Source: an uncultured Treponema sp. (GTDB taxonomy: Bacteria; Spirochaetota; Spirochaetia; Treponematales; Treponemataceae). From it: DNA of 64,000 bases. The DNA lies in the NCBI GenBank assembly GCA_910584475.1, contig CAJUBD010000001.1:19028-83027 (forward strand), in the 5' to 3' direction. Of this stretch, positions 1 to 9,283 are shown one piece after another (within the stretch, counting starts at the first letter, position 1; every line of letters begins with the position of its first letter). The position numbers and the translations under genes are program-made. Under the pieces are notes generated by a model. That model saw only the letters and a program-made list of their open reading frames with translations. It was not told the origin of the DNA and did not search any database.

Positions 1-60
1 AATTACATCATCAGAAATTACATCATCAGAAATTACATCATCAGAAATTACATCAGATGA
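1..60 (+). repeat. 15-bp tandem repeat coding ITSSE
   Basis: Three perfect copies of AATTACATCATCAGA plus a partial fourth copy lie at the window edge. They are in frame with the SLBB gene and encode ITSSE units. The array may extend to the left outside the window. Confidence 0.85.
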
Positions 61-610
61 CTTGCGCAATACAAATAGGCTCACGGTGACATTCAGCGCA
101 GGAGAAAAATACACGTCCTTCGTGCGAAGCCACAGCAAATGGTTCTCCTCTTCAGTTGCGGACACTGCAAATTCATATATCGTGCGTGGCTCGGAGCAAA
201 TTCCTCTGGATGTATACAAAATAGTATATGACCAGAATTTTGAATCTGATGAAACGCTTCAAAGCAATGACACGCTTGTCATCCCGTTCAAGCAGTACTT
301 TGTCAGCGTTTCGGGCGCGGTAAAAGTACCCGGCCGTTATCCGTACATTCCAGACAGGGGATGGGAATATTACATCAGTCTCGCAGGCGGCTTCGTCAAG
401 ACCGAAAACTCAAGGCAAAAAATCGTAATAAAGAACATAGACGGAAAAAATATGTCAAAATCAGATCCGATAACTCCGGAGACGACCATAGAGGCTGTGA
501 CGAATTCCGGCCTGTATTACTTCAACCTTTACGCGCCGATTATCACTACATTGATAGGCACGATTTCGACTGCGCTTTCAATACTTGCGGTGACGGGCGT
601 TCTGAAATAA
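2..610 (+). CDS. SLBB-domain export-type protein, 3' part (5' end outside window)
   Basis: The frame is open from the first bases, so the gene starts before the window. The visible part begins with a pentapeptide ITSSE repeated three times and a partial fourth, encoded by a 15-bp tandem repeat (bases 1-60), probably a flexible linker. It is followed by a beta-grasp SLBB-like stretch: the segment FVSVSGAVKVPGRYPY and the following SLAGGF are typical of the SLBB domain of polysaccharide export proteins. The C-terminus has one hydrophobic segment (about the last 25 residues, APIITTLIGTISTALSILAV), which would anchor it in a membrane. By family, such proteins act in envelope polysaccharide export or as periplasmic ligand-binding modules; no capsule genes are visible beside it. 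The domain call is good, the role uncertain. Confidence 0.65.
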   Translation: MTSSEITSSEITSSEITSDDLRNTNRLTVTFSAGEKYTSFVRSHSKWFSSSVADTANSYIVRGSEQIPLDVYKIVYDQNFESDETLQSNDTLVIPFKQYFVSVSGAVKVPGRYPYIPDRGWEYYISLAGGFVKTENSRQKIVIKNIDGKNMSKSDPITPETTIEAVTNSGLYYFNLYAPIITTLIGTISTALSILAVTGVLK

Positions 611-630
611 ACTTGGACGGAGAAAAAATT

Positions 631-1092
631 TTGGCGGAAGACTCGCGTTTTTTCAAGGACGGACTTAAATTCGAATGCAAAAGGTGTTCGGAATGTTGCC
701 GAATTTCTCCGGGCTTCGTGTACCTTTCCAAAAATGATTTGACAAATCTTTGCAATTGGTTTAAGATGGACGAGGACGGTTTCATAAAGAAATACTGTCG
801 CTGGGTTCAGTACTATGGCGCATGCGAGGCGCTTTGCCTTTTGGAAAAGCGAAACTACGACTGCGTTCTTTGGGAAAACGGATGCACGGCGTACGGAGCG
901 CGTCCCGTGCAGTGCTCGACATATCCGTTTTGGCCGTGGATCTTGAAAAGCCACGACGCTTGGAATGCCGAGGCGAAGGACTGCAAGGGGATGAATTGCG
1001 GAACGCTGCGTTCGGCGCGGGAAATCGAGGAGCAGGAATTTCTGTACGAGCACAACAAGCCGATTACGCGCGAACTGTCCGTAAGAAATTGA
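631..1092 (+). CDS. YkgJ-family cysteine cluster protein
   Basis: A protein of about 153 residues with many conserved cysteines. An N-terminal CKRCSECC cluster is followed by further cysteines in CALCLLEKRNYDC-like spacing and a RPVQCSTYPFWPW segment, the pattern of the YkgJ (UPF0153) family, thought to bind zinc or an iron-sulfur cluster; no reaction is established. I chose the TTG at 631 because CGGAGA lies about 8 bases upstream; an in-frame TTG at 613 is possible. It starts about 20 bases after the SLBB gene stops and 21 bases before the next gene, so it is probably co-transcribed with both. Confidence 0.75.
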   Translation: MAEDSRFFKDGLKFECKRCSECCRISPGFVYLSKNDLTNLCNWFKMDEDGFIKKYCRWVQYYGACEALCLLEKRNYDCVLWENGCTAYGARPVQCSTYPFWPWILKSHDAWNAEAKDCKGMNCGTLRSAREIEEQEFLYEHNKPITRELSVRN

Positions 1093-1113
1093 ATAATATA
1101 TCGAGGAAAGATT

Positions 1114-2046
1114 TTGGACGTAAAATTTTGGGGAGTGCGAGGTTCTCTGGCAGCGCCGCTTTCGCCTGGTCAGATTCAGGCAAAGATAAACGCGGCGATC
1201 CAAATCGTTCAGCCAAAGGATTTGGAAAGTCCAGATTCCCGCCAGAAATTCCTTTCTTCGCTTCCGTCTCATATATACGGCACGATTGGCGGAAACACGC
1301 CTTGCGTCCAAGCGACTTCTTTTTCGAATGACGAGCTAATTTTCGACGCGGGCACGGGAATCCGCGAAATGGGGATGAGCCAGGATATTATGGGAAATAC
1401 CCACTATTCGCTTTTCCTTTCGCATTTGCATTGGGATCACATACAAGGATTTCCTTTTTTCGGGCCGCTCTACAATCCGAACGTCACGATTGACATTTAT
1501 TCTCCTTTGGAAGATGTCGCAGATTTTTTTGCAAGCCAAATGCGCGCTCCGTTCTATCCGGTGGATTTCAACGCGGTCAAGGACAGGATAAATTTCAACA
1601 TTATTTCGACAGGCGAGGATTACGGCATAGGCGGTGTCACGATATCGTGCTGCAAGATGAACCATCCGGGAGGCTCGTATTCCTATTCCGTGGAAGAGAA
1701 CGGAAAGAAAATCGTATACGCCACCGACATGGAACTTTTGGATTTTAAGATTGGAGAGGACACGAAAAGAGTTTTTGAAAATGCGGACGCGGTGATTTTG
1801 GACGCGCAGTACACGCCCCAGGACTCGTACGCAAAAACAAAATGGGGGCACTCCGCGTTCTGCTATGCAGTGGATTTCGCCGTGGAAATGAACGTCAAAA
1901 AGATCTATCTTTTCCATCACGAGCCTTCTTATGACGACAAGAAAATAACTTCGATTTTGCAGTCTGCCAAATGGTATGCGGATTTCATTTCCGAAAAAAA
2001 AGTCGAGGTCGAGCTTGCCATCGAAGGAAAAGGCTTTAGTATATGA
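1114..2046 (+). CDS. MBL-fold metallo-hydrolase
   Basis: 310 residues of the metallo-beta-lactamase fold. The zinc motif HLHWDH is at about residues 104-109, the later metal ligands fit KMNHPGG and YATDMELL, and a C-terminal FHHEPSYDD segment is the kind seen in PhnP-like or cyclic-phosphodiesterase-like members. An insertion rich in polar residues follows the first strand (about residues 15-55). The start is TTG at 1114 preceded by GAGGAAAG. The stop overlaps the next gene by four bases (ATGA), so translation is probably coupled. The substrate cannot be read from the sequence; it could be a cyclic nucleotide or phosphonate-ester hydrolase. Confidence 0.8.
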   Translation: MDVKFWGVRGSLAAPLSPGQIQAKINAAIQIVQPKDLESPDSRQKFLSSLPSHIYGTIGGNTPCVQATSFSNDELIFDAGTGIREMGMSQDIMGNTHYSLFLSHLHWDHIQGFPFFGPLYNPNVTIDIYSPLEDVADFFASQMRAPFYPVDFNAVKDRINFNIISTGEDYGIGGVTISCCKMNHPGGSYSYSVEENGKKIVYATDMELLDFKIGEDTKRVFENADAVILDAQYTPQDSYAKTKWGHSAFCYAVDFAVEMNVKKIYLFHHEPSYDDKKITSILQSAKWYADFISEKKVEVELAIEGKGFSI

Positions 2047-2231
2047 CAGAGGCGAAATTTTCCTACGAATTTTCAAGCGAGGAATTGAAGTCGCTTGCAC
2101 ATTTTTTGCGGACGCGGCAGGAAAGTCTTCCGCGAGAACTTTTCGCCTTTTTCCGCGCCGTGCAGGACGAATTGTACGGGCGGCTCTCAATCGACGAAGT
2201 GGAGAAATTCTGTAAAAATGAAATTTGCTAA
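2043..2231 (+). CDS. Small hypothetical protein between MBL hydrolase and mltG
   Basis: A 62-residue, charged, probably helical protein (MTEAKFSYEFSSEELKSLAH at the start). It overlaps the upstream hydrolase by four bases and mltG by 14 bases, which supports it being a real translated gene in the operon rather than a chance frame. I do not recognise a family, and it has no signal peptide or membrane segment. It may be a small accessory protein. Confidence 0.6.
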   Translation: MTEAKFSYEFSSEELKSLAHFLRTRQESLPRELFAFFRAVQDELYGRLSIDEVEKFCKNEIC

Positions 2232-3294
2232 GAAAATGCTTGCGGTGCTTTTCGCGCTGTTTCTGCTTTGCGTGGCGGCCGTGTTCGCGGCTTTCGCCTA
2301 TATGAAGAACGCGACTTCCGCGCTCGACAAAATCGAAAGCGAAAAGACTCTGCGCCTTAAAATCGAAGGTGGCACTACGGCGCGTGAAGTGGCGGCAAAA
2401 TTGTACCAAAACGACATCATAAGAGATGAGCGCGCTTTTTATCTGCTCGCACGATTTCCGCGCCTCGCGGCAATCATTTTTCCGAACGCGGACGCAGACA
2501 TTTTCACAGTGAAGACGGGGGTTTGCGAAATTTCAAGCGCGATGGACGCGGCGAAAATCTACCGCAAACTTTCGGCTGGGCGTGACGAGCAAATCCAAGT
2601 TTCCATTCCGGAAGGACTGACGATTTCGAAAATCGCCGAGCGGCTCGAGGCGGCGCGAATTTGTTCCGCTAAGGAATTTTCTTCCGCCTGCCGCGACGAA
2701 AAATTCTTGCGGGAAATCGGGATTCCTTATAAAAGCGCGGAAGGCTATCTTTTTCCTGACACTTATTCTTTCGTCCCGAATTCCGACGCGAAAAACTGCG
2801 TCCATTCGATGGTCAAAAATTTCTTCGAAAAAACTTCAAGGATAAAAAATCTCGCGGACGCGTCCGAAGAAAGGCGGAATCAAATCGTAATCCTCGCTTC
2901 GGTCGTGGAGCGCGAATATCGCGTGGCGGACGAAGCGCCTTTGATCGCGAGCGTCTTTTCCAACCGAATCAAAAACCACATCGGACTTTATTCGTGCGCT
3001 ACCGTAGAATATGTCATCACGGAAATTTTGGCTCGGCCGCATCCCGACGTAATCACATTCGACGACCTCAAAATCGAAAGCCCTTACAACACTTATCTGA
3101 ACGAAGGACTTCCGCCCGCGCCTATTTCGAACCCGGGACTTGTCGCGCTTTCTGCGGCGGCGAATCCCGCGCAAACTGACTTTTTTTATTTCCGCCTGAT
3201 GGACGAGGACGAAGGTCGCCATGTCTTTACGAAAACGCTTGAAGAGCACGAGCGACAGAATCTGATTTTCAAGACGAAAAAAATGTCGCGCTAG
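2218..3294 (+). CDS. mltG: Endolytic peptidoglycan transglycosylase MltG
   Basis: 358 residues with an N-terminal membrane anchor (about 5-28) and a periplasmic YceG/MltG domain. It shows VSIPEGLTISKIAERL, the EGYLFPDTYSF motif, and LASVVEREYRVADE, in which Glu about 231 matches the catalytic Glu of MltG; then SNPGLVALSAAANPA near the end. The enzyme cuts nascent glycan strands and is thought to set strand length. I chose ATG 2218, which gives a proper signal anchor; frames open further upstream overlap the small gene. dnaG follows after 14 bases. The placement before dnaG/rpoD and upstream of the elongasome genes fits a cell-growth role. Confidence 0.9.
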   Translation: MKFAKKMLAVLFALFLLCVAAVFAAFAYMKNATSALDKIESEKTLRLKIEGGTTAREVAAKLYQNDIIRDERAFYLLARFPRLAAIIFPNADADIFTVKTGVCEISSAMDAAKIYRKLSAGRDEQIQVSIPEGLTISKIAERLEAARICSAKEFSSACRDEKFLREIGIPYKSAEGYLFPDTYSFVPNSDAKNCVHSMVKNFFEKTSRIKNLADASEERRNQIVILASVVEREYRVADEAPLIASVFSNRIKNHIGLYSCATVEYVITEILARPHPDVITFDDLKIESPYNTYLNEGLPPAPISNPGLVALSAAANPAQTDFFYFRLMDEDEGRHVFTKTLEEHERQNLIFKTKKMSR

Positions 3295-3308
3295 CGGAGG
3301 CAGTTGAA

Positions 3309-5093
3309 TTGGCTGGCTTCATTTCAAAAGAGACAATCGAAAAAGTGCGCGAGTCCACGGACATCGTTTCGCTTATCGGAGACTACACGAACCTCACGCG
3401 GCGCGGCTCGCAGTATTGGGGCTGCTGTCCTTTCCACAACGAAAAAACTCCCTCGTTCACCGTGGATTCGGTGAAAAAATTCTACCACTGCTTCGGATGC
3501 GGAGTAGGCGGCGACGCGATAAAATTCGTGATGGAAATGGAAAGCCTTTCCTATCCCGAGGCGATTTCAGAACTCGCGAAAAAGAACAACATCGAAATCG
3601 TCTACGAATCTGGCGGAAACGGCGAATGGAAAAAAGAGCGCGACGATGACTTGGACACGGTTCGAGAAGTGTACGACAGGATAGCATCGACCTTCCATTT
3701 TTTGCTGACGCAAAACCAAATGGGACATGCGGCTTTGGAATATGTCAAGGGGAGGGGACTTTCCGACGAAACGATCTCAAAGTTCAAGTTGGGTTACGCG
3801 CCTTCCGACCGCACTTGGCTTAAGAAATTCTTGCTTCAAAAAAATTATTCTGCGGATTTCCTTTTGAAGACCGGGCTTTTCAGCAAAAACTATCCCGACA
3901 TCGCGCTTTTTTCAGGCCGACTTATTTTTCCGATTTTCGACAGGAAAGGAGAGGCCGTGGCGTTCGGCGGAAGAATTCTTGGAAACGCGGACGGACCTAA
4001 GTATCTCAATTCGCCCGAGCTTCCGCACTACAAAAAACGCGAGACGCTCTACGCTTTCAACTTCGCGAAAAAATCAATTCAGCAAAAAAAGGCCGTGATT
4101 CTCTGTGAAGGCTATATGGATGTAATCGCGTATCACCAGTGCGGAATCGACTATGCCGTCGCGCCGCTCGGGACGAGCCTCACGGAGCAGCAGCTAAAAA
4201 TCCTGCAAGGCTTCGCGGACACCGTGCTCCTTTCGTTCGACTCGGACGGAGCGGGGCAGAACGCCACCAAGCGCGCAATCTTGATGTGCCGCGAATTCAA
4301 CTTCACTGTGAAGATAATACGGCTTTCTGGCGCGAAAGACCCAGCGGAAATTATGATAAAATTCGGCGCGGAGACCTTGACAAAATCCGTGGAAAATGCT
4401 ATATTGGATAGCGATTTTTTGTTGTCCAAACTGAAGGAATCGTATCCGTCGGATTCGCCTGATGACAAGACCAAAGCCGCGCTGGCTTTCTTCTCGTATG
4501 TGGATTCGCTTCGCTCGGACATACAAAAGGAATCGAGCCTTGAGCATTTGGCTCAAAGTTTCAATCTTGCGCCGGAGGCCGTAAAGAGAGACTTCAACAA
4601 TCGCAGTGGCGCGCGCGGACGCTTGAACGCCAAGACCGAGAACGGGCAGAACGGAGCGAAGCAGACAAAGCCCAACGCCGAACTGCGCGCCGTACTCGCC
4701 GTCATATCCAATCCTGATGAGTATCAGAAAATGCGACGCGAACTCACTTCCGACGATTTTGAAGACCCGATGGCGAGAGAAATGTTTTTGAATCTGGAGG
4801 AATGTTACAGAAAAGGCGAAGTGTCATTATCGGCGATGCTTGTCCAATCTCAAGACGAGGAAATTCAAAGGCAAATAACAGGCGCGTCCGCCTCAGACGA
4901 ATTTCACGGCGATATGGCCAAATACATTGATGACAGCATCGCTCTGATAAAACGGAGGGCGCTCAAGCGGAAAAGCGAAAAACTTTCCGAGCGGATAAAA
5001 AATTTGCATCCTGTCACTTCCGACGACGAAGCACTTTTGAGTGAATTGCTTTCAGAGAAAATGCAGATCGACAAACACTTGAGGCAACATTGA
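3309..5093 (+). CDS. dnaG: DNA primase
   Basis: 594 residues. The CHC2 zinc-finger is at about 38-65 (WGCCPFHNEKTPSF then FYHCFGCGVGGDA), the catalytic core follows, and the TOPRIM domain is at about 260-345, with Glu in LCEGYMDV (about 266) and the DSDGAG metal-binding motif (about 310). A helicase-binding C-terminal region follows a basic, Asn/Gly-rich linker. It makes RNA primers at replication forks together with DnaB helicase. Start TTG at 3309 lies 8 bases after a GGAGG. Length is normal for the family. rpoD follows after 26 bases, the classic dnaG-rpoD pairing of the macromolecular synthesis operon. Confidence 0.97.
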   Translation: MAGFISKETIEKVRESTDIVSLIGDYTNLTRRGSQYWGCCPFHNEKTPSFTVDSVKKFYHCFGCGVGGDAIKFVMEMESLSYPEAISELAKKNNIEIVYESGGNGEWKKERDDDLDTVREVYDRIASTFHFLLTQNQMGHAALEYVKGRGLSDETISKFKLGYAPSDRTWLKKFLLQKNYSADFLLKTGLFSKNYPDIALFSGRLIFPIFDRKGEAVAFGGRILGNADGPKYLNSPELPHYKKRETLYAFNFAKKSIQQKKAVILCEGYMDVIAYHQCGIDYAVAPLGTSLTEQQLKILQGFADTVLLSFDSDGAGQNATKRAILMCREFNFTVKIIRLSGAKDPAEIMIKFGAETLTKSVENAILDSDFLLSKLKESYPSDSPDDKTKAALAFFSYVDSLRSDIQKESSLEHLAQSFNLAPEAVKRDFNNRSGARGRLNAKTENGQNGAKQTKPNAELRAVLAVISNPDEYQKMRRELTSDDFEDPMAREMFLNLEECYRKGEVSLSAMLVQSQDEEIQRQITGASASDEFHGDMAKYIDDSIALIKRRALKRKSEKLSERIKNLHPVTSDDEALLSELLSEKMQIDKHLRQH

Positions 5094-5119
5094 AGTTGTC
5101 TTGAAAAAAAGGAAACAAA

Positions 5120-6931
5120 ATGGAAAAAGAAGAGCTTGACTCTTTAGTTTTAAAAATTCTGGAAAAAGACAAAAACATATTCAATTGGGATGAAATCGCT
5201 GAAACCATCGGCGCGGAGACCGTAGCCAATCAGGAAAAAAGCGAGGCATTGATGGCAGAATTGGAACGGCGGGGGATTACGATCAGGGAGGAAATTCCCG
5301 ACTTGCCCGAAGAGGAAGACGAGGACAACCTTGTCGTGGACAACGACGACGAGGGCAACATCCCGGAAGACGCGGAGGCGAAGATCGCCGAGCAAGCCGA
5401 AAAGGAAGCGGCGATCCCGCCCAAAAAGCGTCTTGTCAGCGCGGACAAAGACGCGCAGCCAAACGACGATCCCATTCGCCTTTACCTTCGCGAAATCGGA
5501 AAAGAGGCTCTCCTTTCCGCCGAACAGGAAGTGATTCTTTCAAAGCAGATGGAAGACGGCGAGAACATCATAAAAGGCGTGATAAAAAGTTCGGGGAAAA
5601 TAATTCCTGAATTCTACGCCGTGGCGCAAAAGGCGTTTTCCCGTGTGGACGAAACTGGACGAGCGCGAAAGGAAATCACCGAAGAGCAGAACGAGCGTCG
5701 CCGTCTGCGGAGCGCGTATGCCGAGCATCTGCGTCCGATTCTTCCGGAACTGAAGCAATACATTTTGTTGAAGGGAAAACTTTTTGAATTCGACTCGACG
5801 ACGACCATTCAAGACAACAAGGAAATTTTGAGCCTGCGAAAAAAGATTCTTCCGCAACTCCAAAAGATCGACATTCAGTCCGAGGAAATCGAAAAATTCA
5901 GCGCGGCTTTCATCGACATAAAAGACAAAATCGAAGAATACCAGCACAAGCAAGAAAAGCGCATGAAAGAATTGCGCATAGGTGATGCCACCGATCTGCG
6001 TCGGCTAGGTCGTCGCCTTGCGACACGCAGCGAAGCCGCGAAACTTGAAAAAGACTTGGGAATGACCGCCGATGAGATTCGCGATGTCTACACCAAGATC
6101 CAAAAAATTGGCAGGAATCTCCATCATTTGGAATTCGAATTCGAAAACTCAATCGAAGAAATTCTCAAGATGGAAAAGGAAATCGAGCGCGGTCGGTATA
6201 TGATGGAAGTCGCCAAAAACCATCTCATCAACGCCAATCTCCGTCTCGTCGTCGCCATCGCGAAAAAATATACGAACCGTGGCTTGCAGTTCTTCGACTT
6301 GGTTCAGGAAGGAAACATCGGGCTGATAAAGGCTGTGGAAAAATTCGAGTATCGCAAGGGATACAAATTCTCGACCTACGCCACGTGGTGGATTCGCCAG
6401 GCGATTACCCGGAGCATTTCCGACCAAGCGCGCACGATTCGCGTGCCCGTGCACATGATTGAGCAGATAAACAAAGTCGTCCGCGAAAGCCGCAACCTCA
6501 TGCAAAAACTCGGGCGCGAGCCGAACGACGATGAAATCGCGCAGCAATTAGGCTGGACTGTCGCCCGCGTCAAACAGGTGAAGAACGTAGCGCGCGAGCC
6601 GATTTCGCTCGAGACTCCGATCGGCGAAGAAGAGGATTCCTTGCTCGGCGACTTCATCGAAGACAAGGAAGTGGAGAATCCTGCGTCCAAGACGACATAT
6701 ACTTTGCTGCAAGAACATATCGACGAAGTCTTGAAAACGCTTCCCTTGCGCGAACAGGAAGTGCTGAAAATGCGCTTCGGTCTCAACGACGGATATTCGC
6801 TCACGCTCGAGGAAGTAGGGCTTTACTTCAATGTTACCCGCGAGCGCATCCGCCAGATCGAAGCGAAGGCACTGCGCCGTCTGCGCCATCCTCGTCGTGC
6901 CACGGGACTCCGCGACTACATCGAAATATAG
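5120..6931 (+). CDS. rpoD: RNA polymerase primary sigma factor (sigma-70)
   Basis: 603 residues. Region 1.1-like N-terminus, an acidic linker (about 55-95, EEEDEDN and similar), region 1.2 from about 117 (PIRLYLREIGKEALLSAEQE), a non-conserved region about 150-350, region 2 with FSTYATWWIRQAITRSI for -10 recognition, region 3, and region 4.2 with TLEEVGLYFNVTRERIRQIE for -35 recognition. This is the housekeeping sigma factor, and the TTGACA/TATAAT-type promoters listed elsewhere fit it. It starts with ATG 11 bases after AAAGGAAA. The first residues (MEKEELDSLVLKILEKDK) are the usual 1.1 helix. Confidence 0.97.
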   Translation: MEKEELDSLVLKILEKDKNIFNWDEIAETIGAETVANQEKSEALMAELERRGITIREEIPDLPEEEDEDNLVVDNDDEGNIPEDAEAKIAEQAEKEAAIPPKKRLVSADKDAQPNDDPIRLYLREIGKEALLSAEQEVILSKQMEDGENIIKGVIKSSGKIIPEFYAVAQKAFSRVDETGRARKEITEEQNERRRLRSAYAEHLRPILPELKQYILLKGKLFEFDSTTTIQDNKEILSLRKKILPQLQKIDIQSEEIEKFSAAFIDIKDKIEEYQHKQEKRMKELRIGDATDLRRLGRRLATRSEAAKLEKDLGMTADEIRDVYTKIQKIGRNLHHLEFEFENSIEEILKMEKEIERGRYMMEVAKNHLINANLRLVVAIAKKYTNRGLQFFDLVQEGNIGLIKAVEKFEYRKGYKFSTYATWWIRQAITRSISDQARTIRVPVHMIEQINKVVRESRNLMQKLGREPNDDEIAQQLGWTVARVKQVKNVAREPISLETPIGEEEDSLLGDFIEDKEVENPASKTTYTLLQEHIDEVLKTLPLREQEVLKMRFGLNDGYSLTLEEVGLYFNVTRERIRQIEAKALRRLRHPRRATGLRDYIEI

Positions 6932-6934
6932 TGC

Positions 6935-6963
6935 TTGCAAAGTATTTTGATTTTTGCTATAAT
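6935..6963 (+). promoter_or_regulatory. Sigma-70 promoter for the zinc-ribbon/rnpB/mre region
   Basis: TTGCAA at 6935-6940 and a perfect TATAAT at 6958-6963 with a 17-base spacer, in the gap after rpoD and 18 bases before the next start codon. Seen directly; activity is inferred. Confidence 0.7.
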
Positions 6964-6981
6964 CACCAAAGGGGATAAACT

Positions 6982-7881
6982 ATGGAAAAAACGCGTGATA
7001 TGTCAAAGATTTTTGATGACTTGAAAAAGCTTCAGGAAATTTTTTCTCAAGAAAACGAGATAAGACGAAAAATCGAAGAAGTGCCCAAACAGTTAAATTC
7101 AAGGGAAGAACTTTTGTCGCGCCTCAAAAAGGAATACATTGAAAAAAATTCAAAGTATGAGGCGCTGAAAGAGAAAATTTCCGAAATAAAAGATGATCTC
7201 GACGCAGCCATCGCTTCGCGCGAATCCGGCGAAAAGGGCATGGACAATATTTCCACGCACCGCGAGTATGAGGCGTTGGACAAGCAGATTGCCGAGGCCA
7301 CGGAACGCGAGTCTTATTTGCGCCGAGATTTGCTCAAAGAGGAAAAGTCTTTCGCTGAGCTCAACGAAAGCATAAAAACCGACGAGACTGTCATTCAGTC
7401 CGAGGAAAACGACTTGAACGAAGCGCGCGCCTCGCTCGACAAGGAAACGAGCAGCCTGAAAAAGGAATTGGCTTCGCTCGAAAAGAAAGAGGCCAACATA
7501 ACGCCGAATCTCGACCAGGAAATTGTCTACAAATTCCAGAGGATAATTCAGCGCAACAACGAGGGCATAGTTTCGGTAAAAGGCGGGGTCTGCGGCGGCT
7601 GCCACATGATTTTGCCAGCGCAATTTGCAAACGAAGTCCGCGATGAAAAGAACATCCTGTTCTGTCCGTATTGCAGCCGAATTTTGGAATACATCAAATC
7701 CGATGAAGACGAAGAAGAATATTTCGTGATGAACGATGCAGGAAGCCTTGCGGACTTGGACGATGATTTTGAAGACGAATTCGAGGATGAAGAGGTCGAC
7801 GATGAGGATGAAGAAAAATCAGAAGTCTATGACGACAGCGATGATGAAGAAGAGGAAGAAAGCGAGGTAGACGAAAATTAA
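6982..7881 (+). CDS. Coiled-coil protein with C4-type zinc ribbon and acidic tail
   Basis: 299 residues. About 1-190 is a long charged coiled coil; about 203-231 is a zinc ribbon with GGVCGGCHM and LFCPYCSR supplying four cysteines; the last 65 or so residues are almost entirely Asp/Glu with few other residues. This is the zf-RING_7/C4-type zinc ribbon family (CdsZ-like), often proposed to bind nucleic acid or regulate; function unproven. GGGGATAAAC precedes ATG 6982. A good promoter lies just upstream and rnpB starts 11 bases after the stop, so one transcript may carry both. The acidic tail is longer than I expect for the family. Confidence 0.8.
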   Translation: MEKTRDMSKIFDDLKKLQEIFSQENEIRRKIEEVPKQLNSREELLSRLKKEYIEKNSKYEALKEKISEIKDDLDAAIASRESGEKGMDNISTHREYEALDKQIAEATERESYLRRDLLKEEKSFAELNESIKTDETVIQSEENDLNEARASLDKETSSLKKELASLEKKEANITPNLDQEIVYKFQRIIQRNNEGIVSVKGGVCGGCHMILPAQFANEVRDEKNILFCPYCSRILEYIKSDEDEEEYFVMNDAGSLADLDDDFEDEFEDEEVDDEDEEKSEVYDDSDDEEEEESEVDEN

Positions 7882-7892
7882 TTTGTAATTTG

Positions 7893-8284
7893 CAGAAAAA
7901 ACATAACCGCGCCACAAATGGTGATGATACCTTTTCGTGGTGAGGCAAAGTCCGGGCTCCGCCGGAAAGAATGCCGGGCAATCACCGGGATTTTCAAAGG
8001 TTTTCGCTTTTACGAAAGCTTTTGAATTTACAGACAGCGCAACAGAAAACATACTGCCCGTTTAGGCGGGTGAGGGTGAAAAGGCGTGGTAAGAGCACAC
8101 CGGCCGCTCGGCAACGCGCGGCGCATTGCAAGCCTCATTTGGAGCAAGGTCAAGAAGCGGCGGCATTTCCGGGCTGTGTCGCAGGTAGACCGCTAAAGTT
8201 TTTGGGCGACCAAAAATTAAGATAGATGGTTATGGATTTCGGATTTTCCGAAATCTGCCAGAACCCGGCTTACTGTTTTTTCTG
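7893..8284 (+). ncRNA. rnpB: RNase P RNA (bacterial type A)
   Basis: Catalytic RNA of ribonuclease P, which matures tRNA 5' ends. Conserved blocks are visible in order: GAGGCAAAGTCCGGGCTCC (P4 5' strand, about 7943), GGTGAAAAGGCGTGGTAAGA (about 8073), GCAGGTAGACC-like and AGATAGATGG (about 8220), and CAGAACCCGGCTTAC (P4 3' strand, about 8259). The ends are set by a perfect 11-bp P1 helix, CAGAAAAAACA at 7893-7903 with TGTTTTTTCTG at 8274-8284, followed by a run of nine T that would act as a terminator. The usual GAGGAAAG block has an extra C here. The next coding start lies 19 bases downstream. Confidence 0.93.
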
Positions 8285-8303
8285 TTTTTTTTTGGGGTGG
8301 GAA

Positions 8304-9263
8304 ATGAGAAAGGCACGAGGTGCGAACAGACTTATCGTAAAAAGCAAAAGCAAGTTTTTCCCCTTCTTGCTGGGCGGATTGGTAACCCTTGCCGTCTTGG
8401 TTTCTATGGCTTTCGCATTCACTCGGTTCGTTTCCTACAGAATCCACAACAATCCTTCGACCGCAATGCTTTCCGACAAATGGAGCGAATACGACTATCA
8501 AGGAGTGTATGATACGGCGGGTGTGCTTTTGGAAAAAAAAACGTTCAACAACACGGCTTTGACATACAGGGGGTATTCCGCGTTTTACTTGGCAGTGGCT
8601 TCGACAAGTTCTTATTTGGCGCAAGAATACATAGACGAAGCGATCAGGGCGTTGCGGGTCGCCATGTTGTATGCGAAGGACAAGACTTTGCCGCAAATAC
8701 ATTACATACTCGGAAAGTCATATTTTTACAAGGATTCGATTTCCTCGTACCATTATTATGCGGATATGGTGGTGCATTACCTGACGCTCGCGAAAAAGGA
8801 AGGCTACAAGGCCGACGACATCAGCGAATATTTGGGATTGGGCTACGCGCAGCTCGGGATGACATTGGAAAGCATCGCGGCGTTCAGCGAAGCGCTTTTG
8901 GTGCGCGAAAGCGACGCCCTTCTTTTGTCCATCGCGGAACAATATTCCAAGGCGGGGCAAGATTCCGCGGCAAAGCAATACTTGTTCCAGATAATTCAGC
9001 GTTCTCAAGATGATTCTCTCATTATAAAAAGCAGGACGCTTTTGGGAAACATACTGATTGCCGAAAAAGATTATGAGGGCGCGCAAAAGGAATTCGAGGC
9101 GCTCATTTCGAAAAACGAAAATATTGCCGACGCTCATTACGGGCTGGGGCTGGTATATGAGGGGCGCGGCGACTTGGCGAAAGCCAGGGCGGAATGGCGC
9201 AGGACTTTGAGAATTCAAGTGAACCATGCTGACGCGCTCAGCAAAATTCAACATTATAGATAA
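8304..9263 (+). CDS. Membrane-anchored TPR-repeat protein
   Basis: 319 residues. A basic N-terminus, one transmembrane segment at about 15-38, then repeated helical pairs of the tetratricopeptide type (for example YLGLGYAQLGMTLESIAAFS and DAHYGLGLVYEGRGDLAKAR near the end). TPRs bind other proteins. I chose ATG 8304 because GGGGTGGG lies just upstream; frames open from 8226 would overlap rnpB. Directly upstream of mreB by 20 bases. A TPR gene at this place before mreB is what I recall from other treponemes, which suggests a scaffold for the cell-wall elongation machinery; that role is inferred. Confidence 0.8.
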   Translation: MRKARGANRLIVKSKSKFFPFLLGGLVTLAVLVSMAFAFTRFVSYRIHNNPSTAMLSDKWSEYDYQGVYDTAGVLLEKKTFNNTALTYRGYSAFYLAVASTSSYLAQEYIDEAIRALRVAMLYAKDKTLPQIHYILGKSYFYKDSISSYHYYADMVVHYLTLAKKEGYKADDISEYLGLGYAQLGMTLESIAAFSEALLVRESDALLLSIAEQYSKAGQDSAAKQYLFQIIQRSQDDSLIIKSRTLLGNILIAEKDYEGAQKEFEALISKNENIADAHYGLGLVYEGRGDLAKARAEWRRTLRIQVNHADALSKIQHYR

Positions 9264-9283
9264 ATAGATAATTGGGAGGAAAC

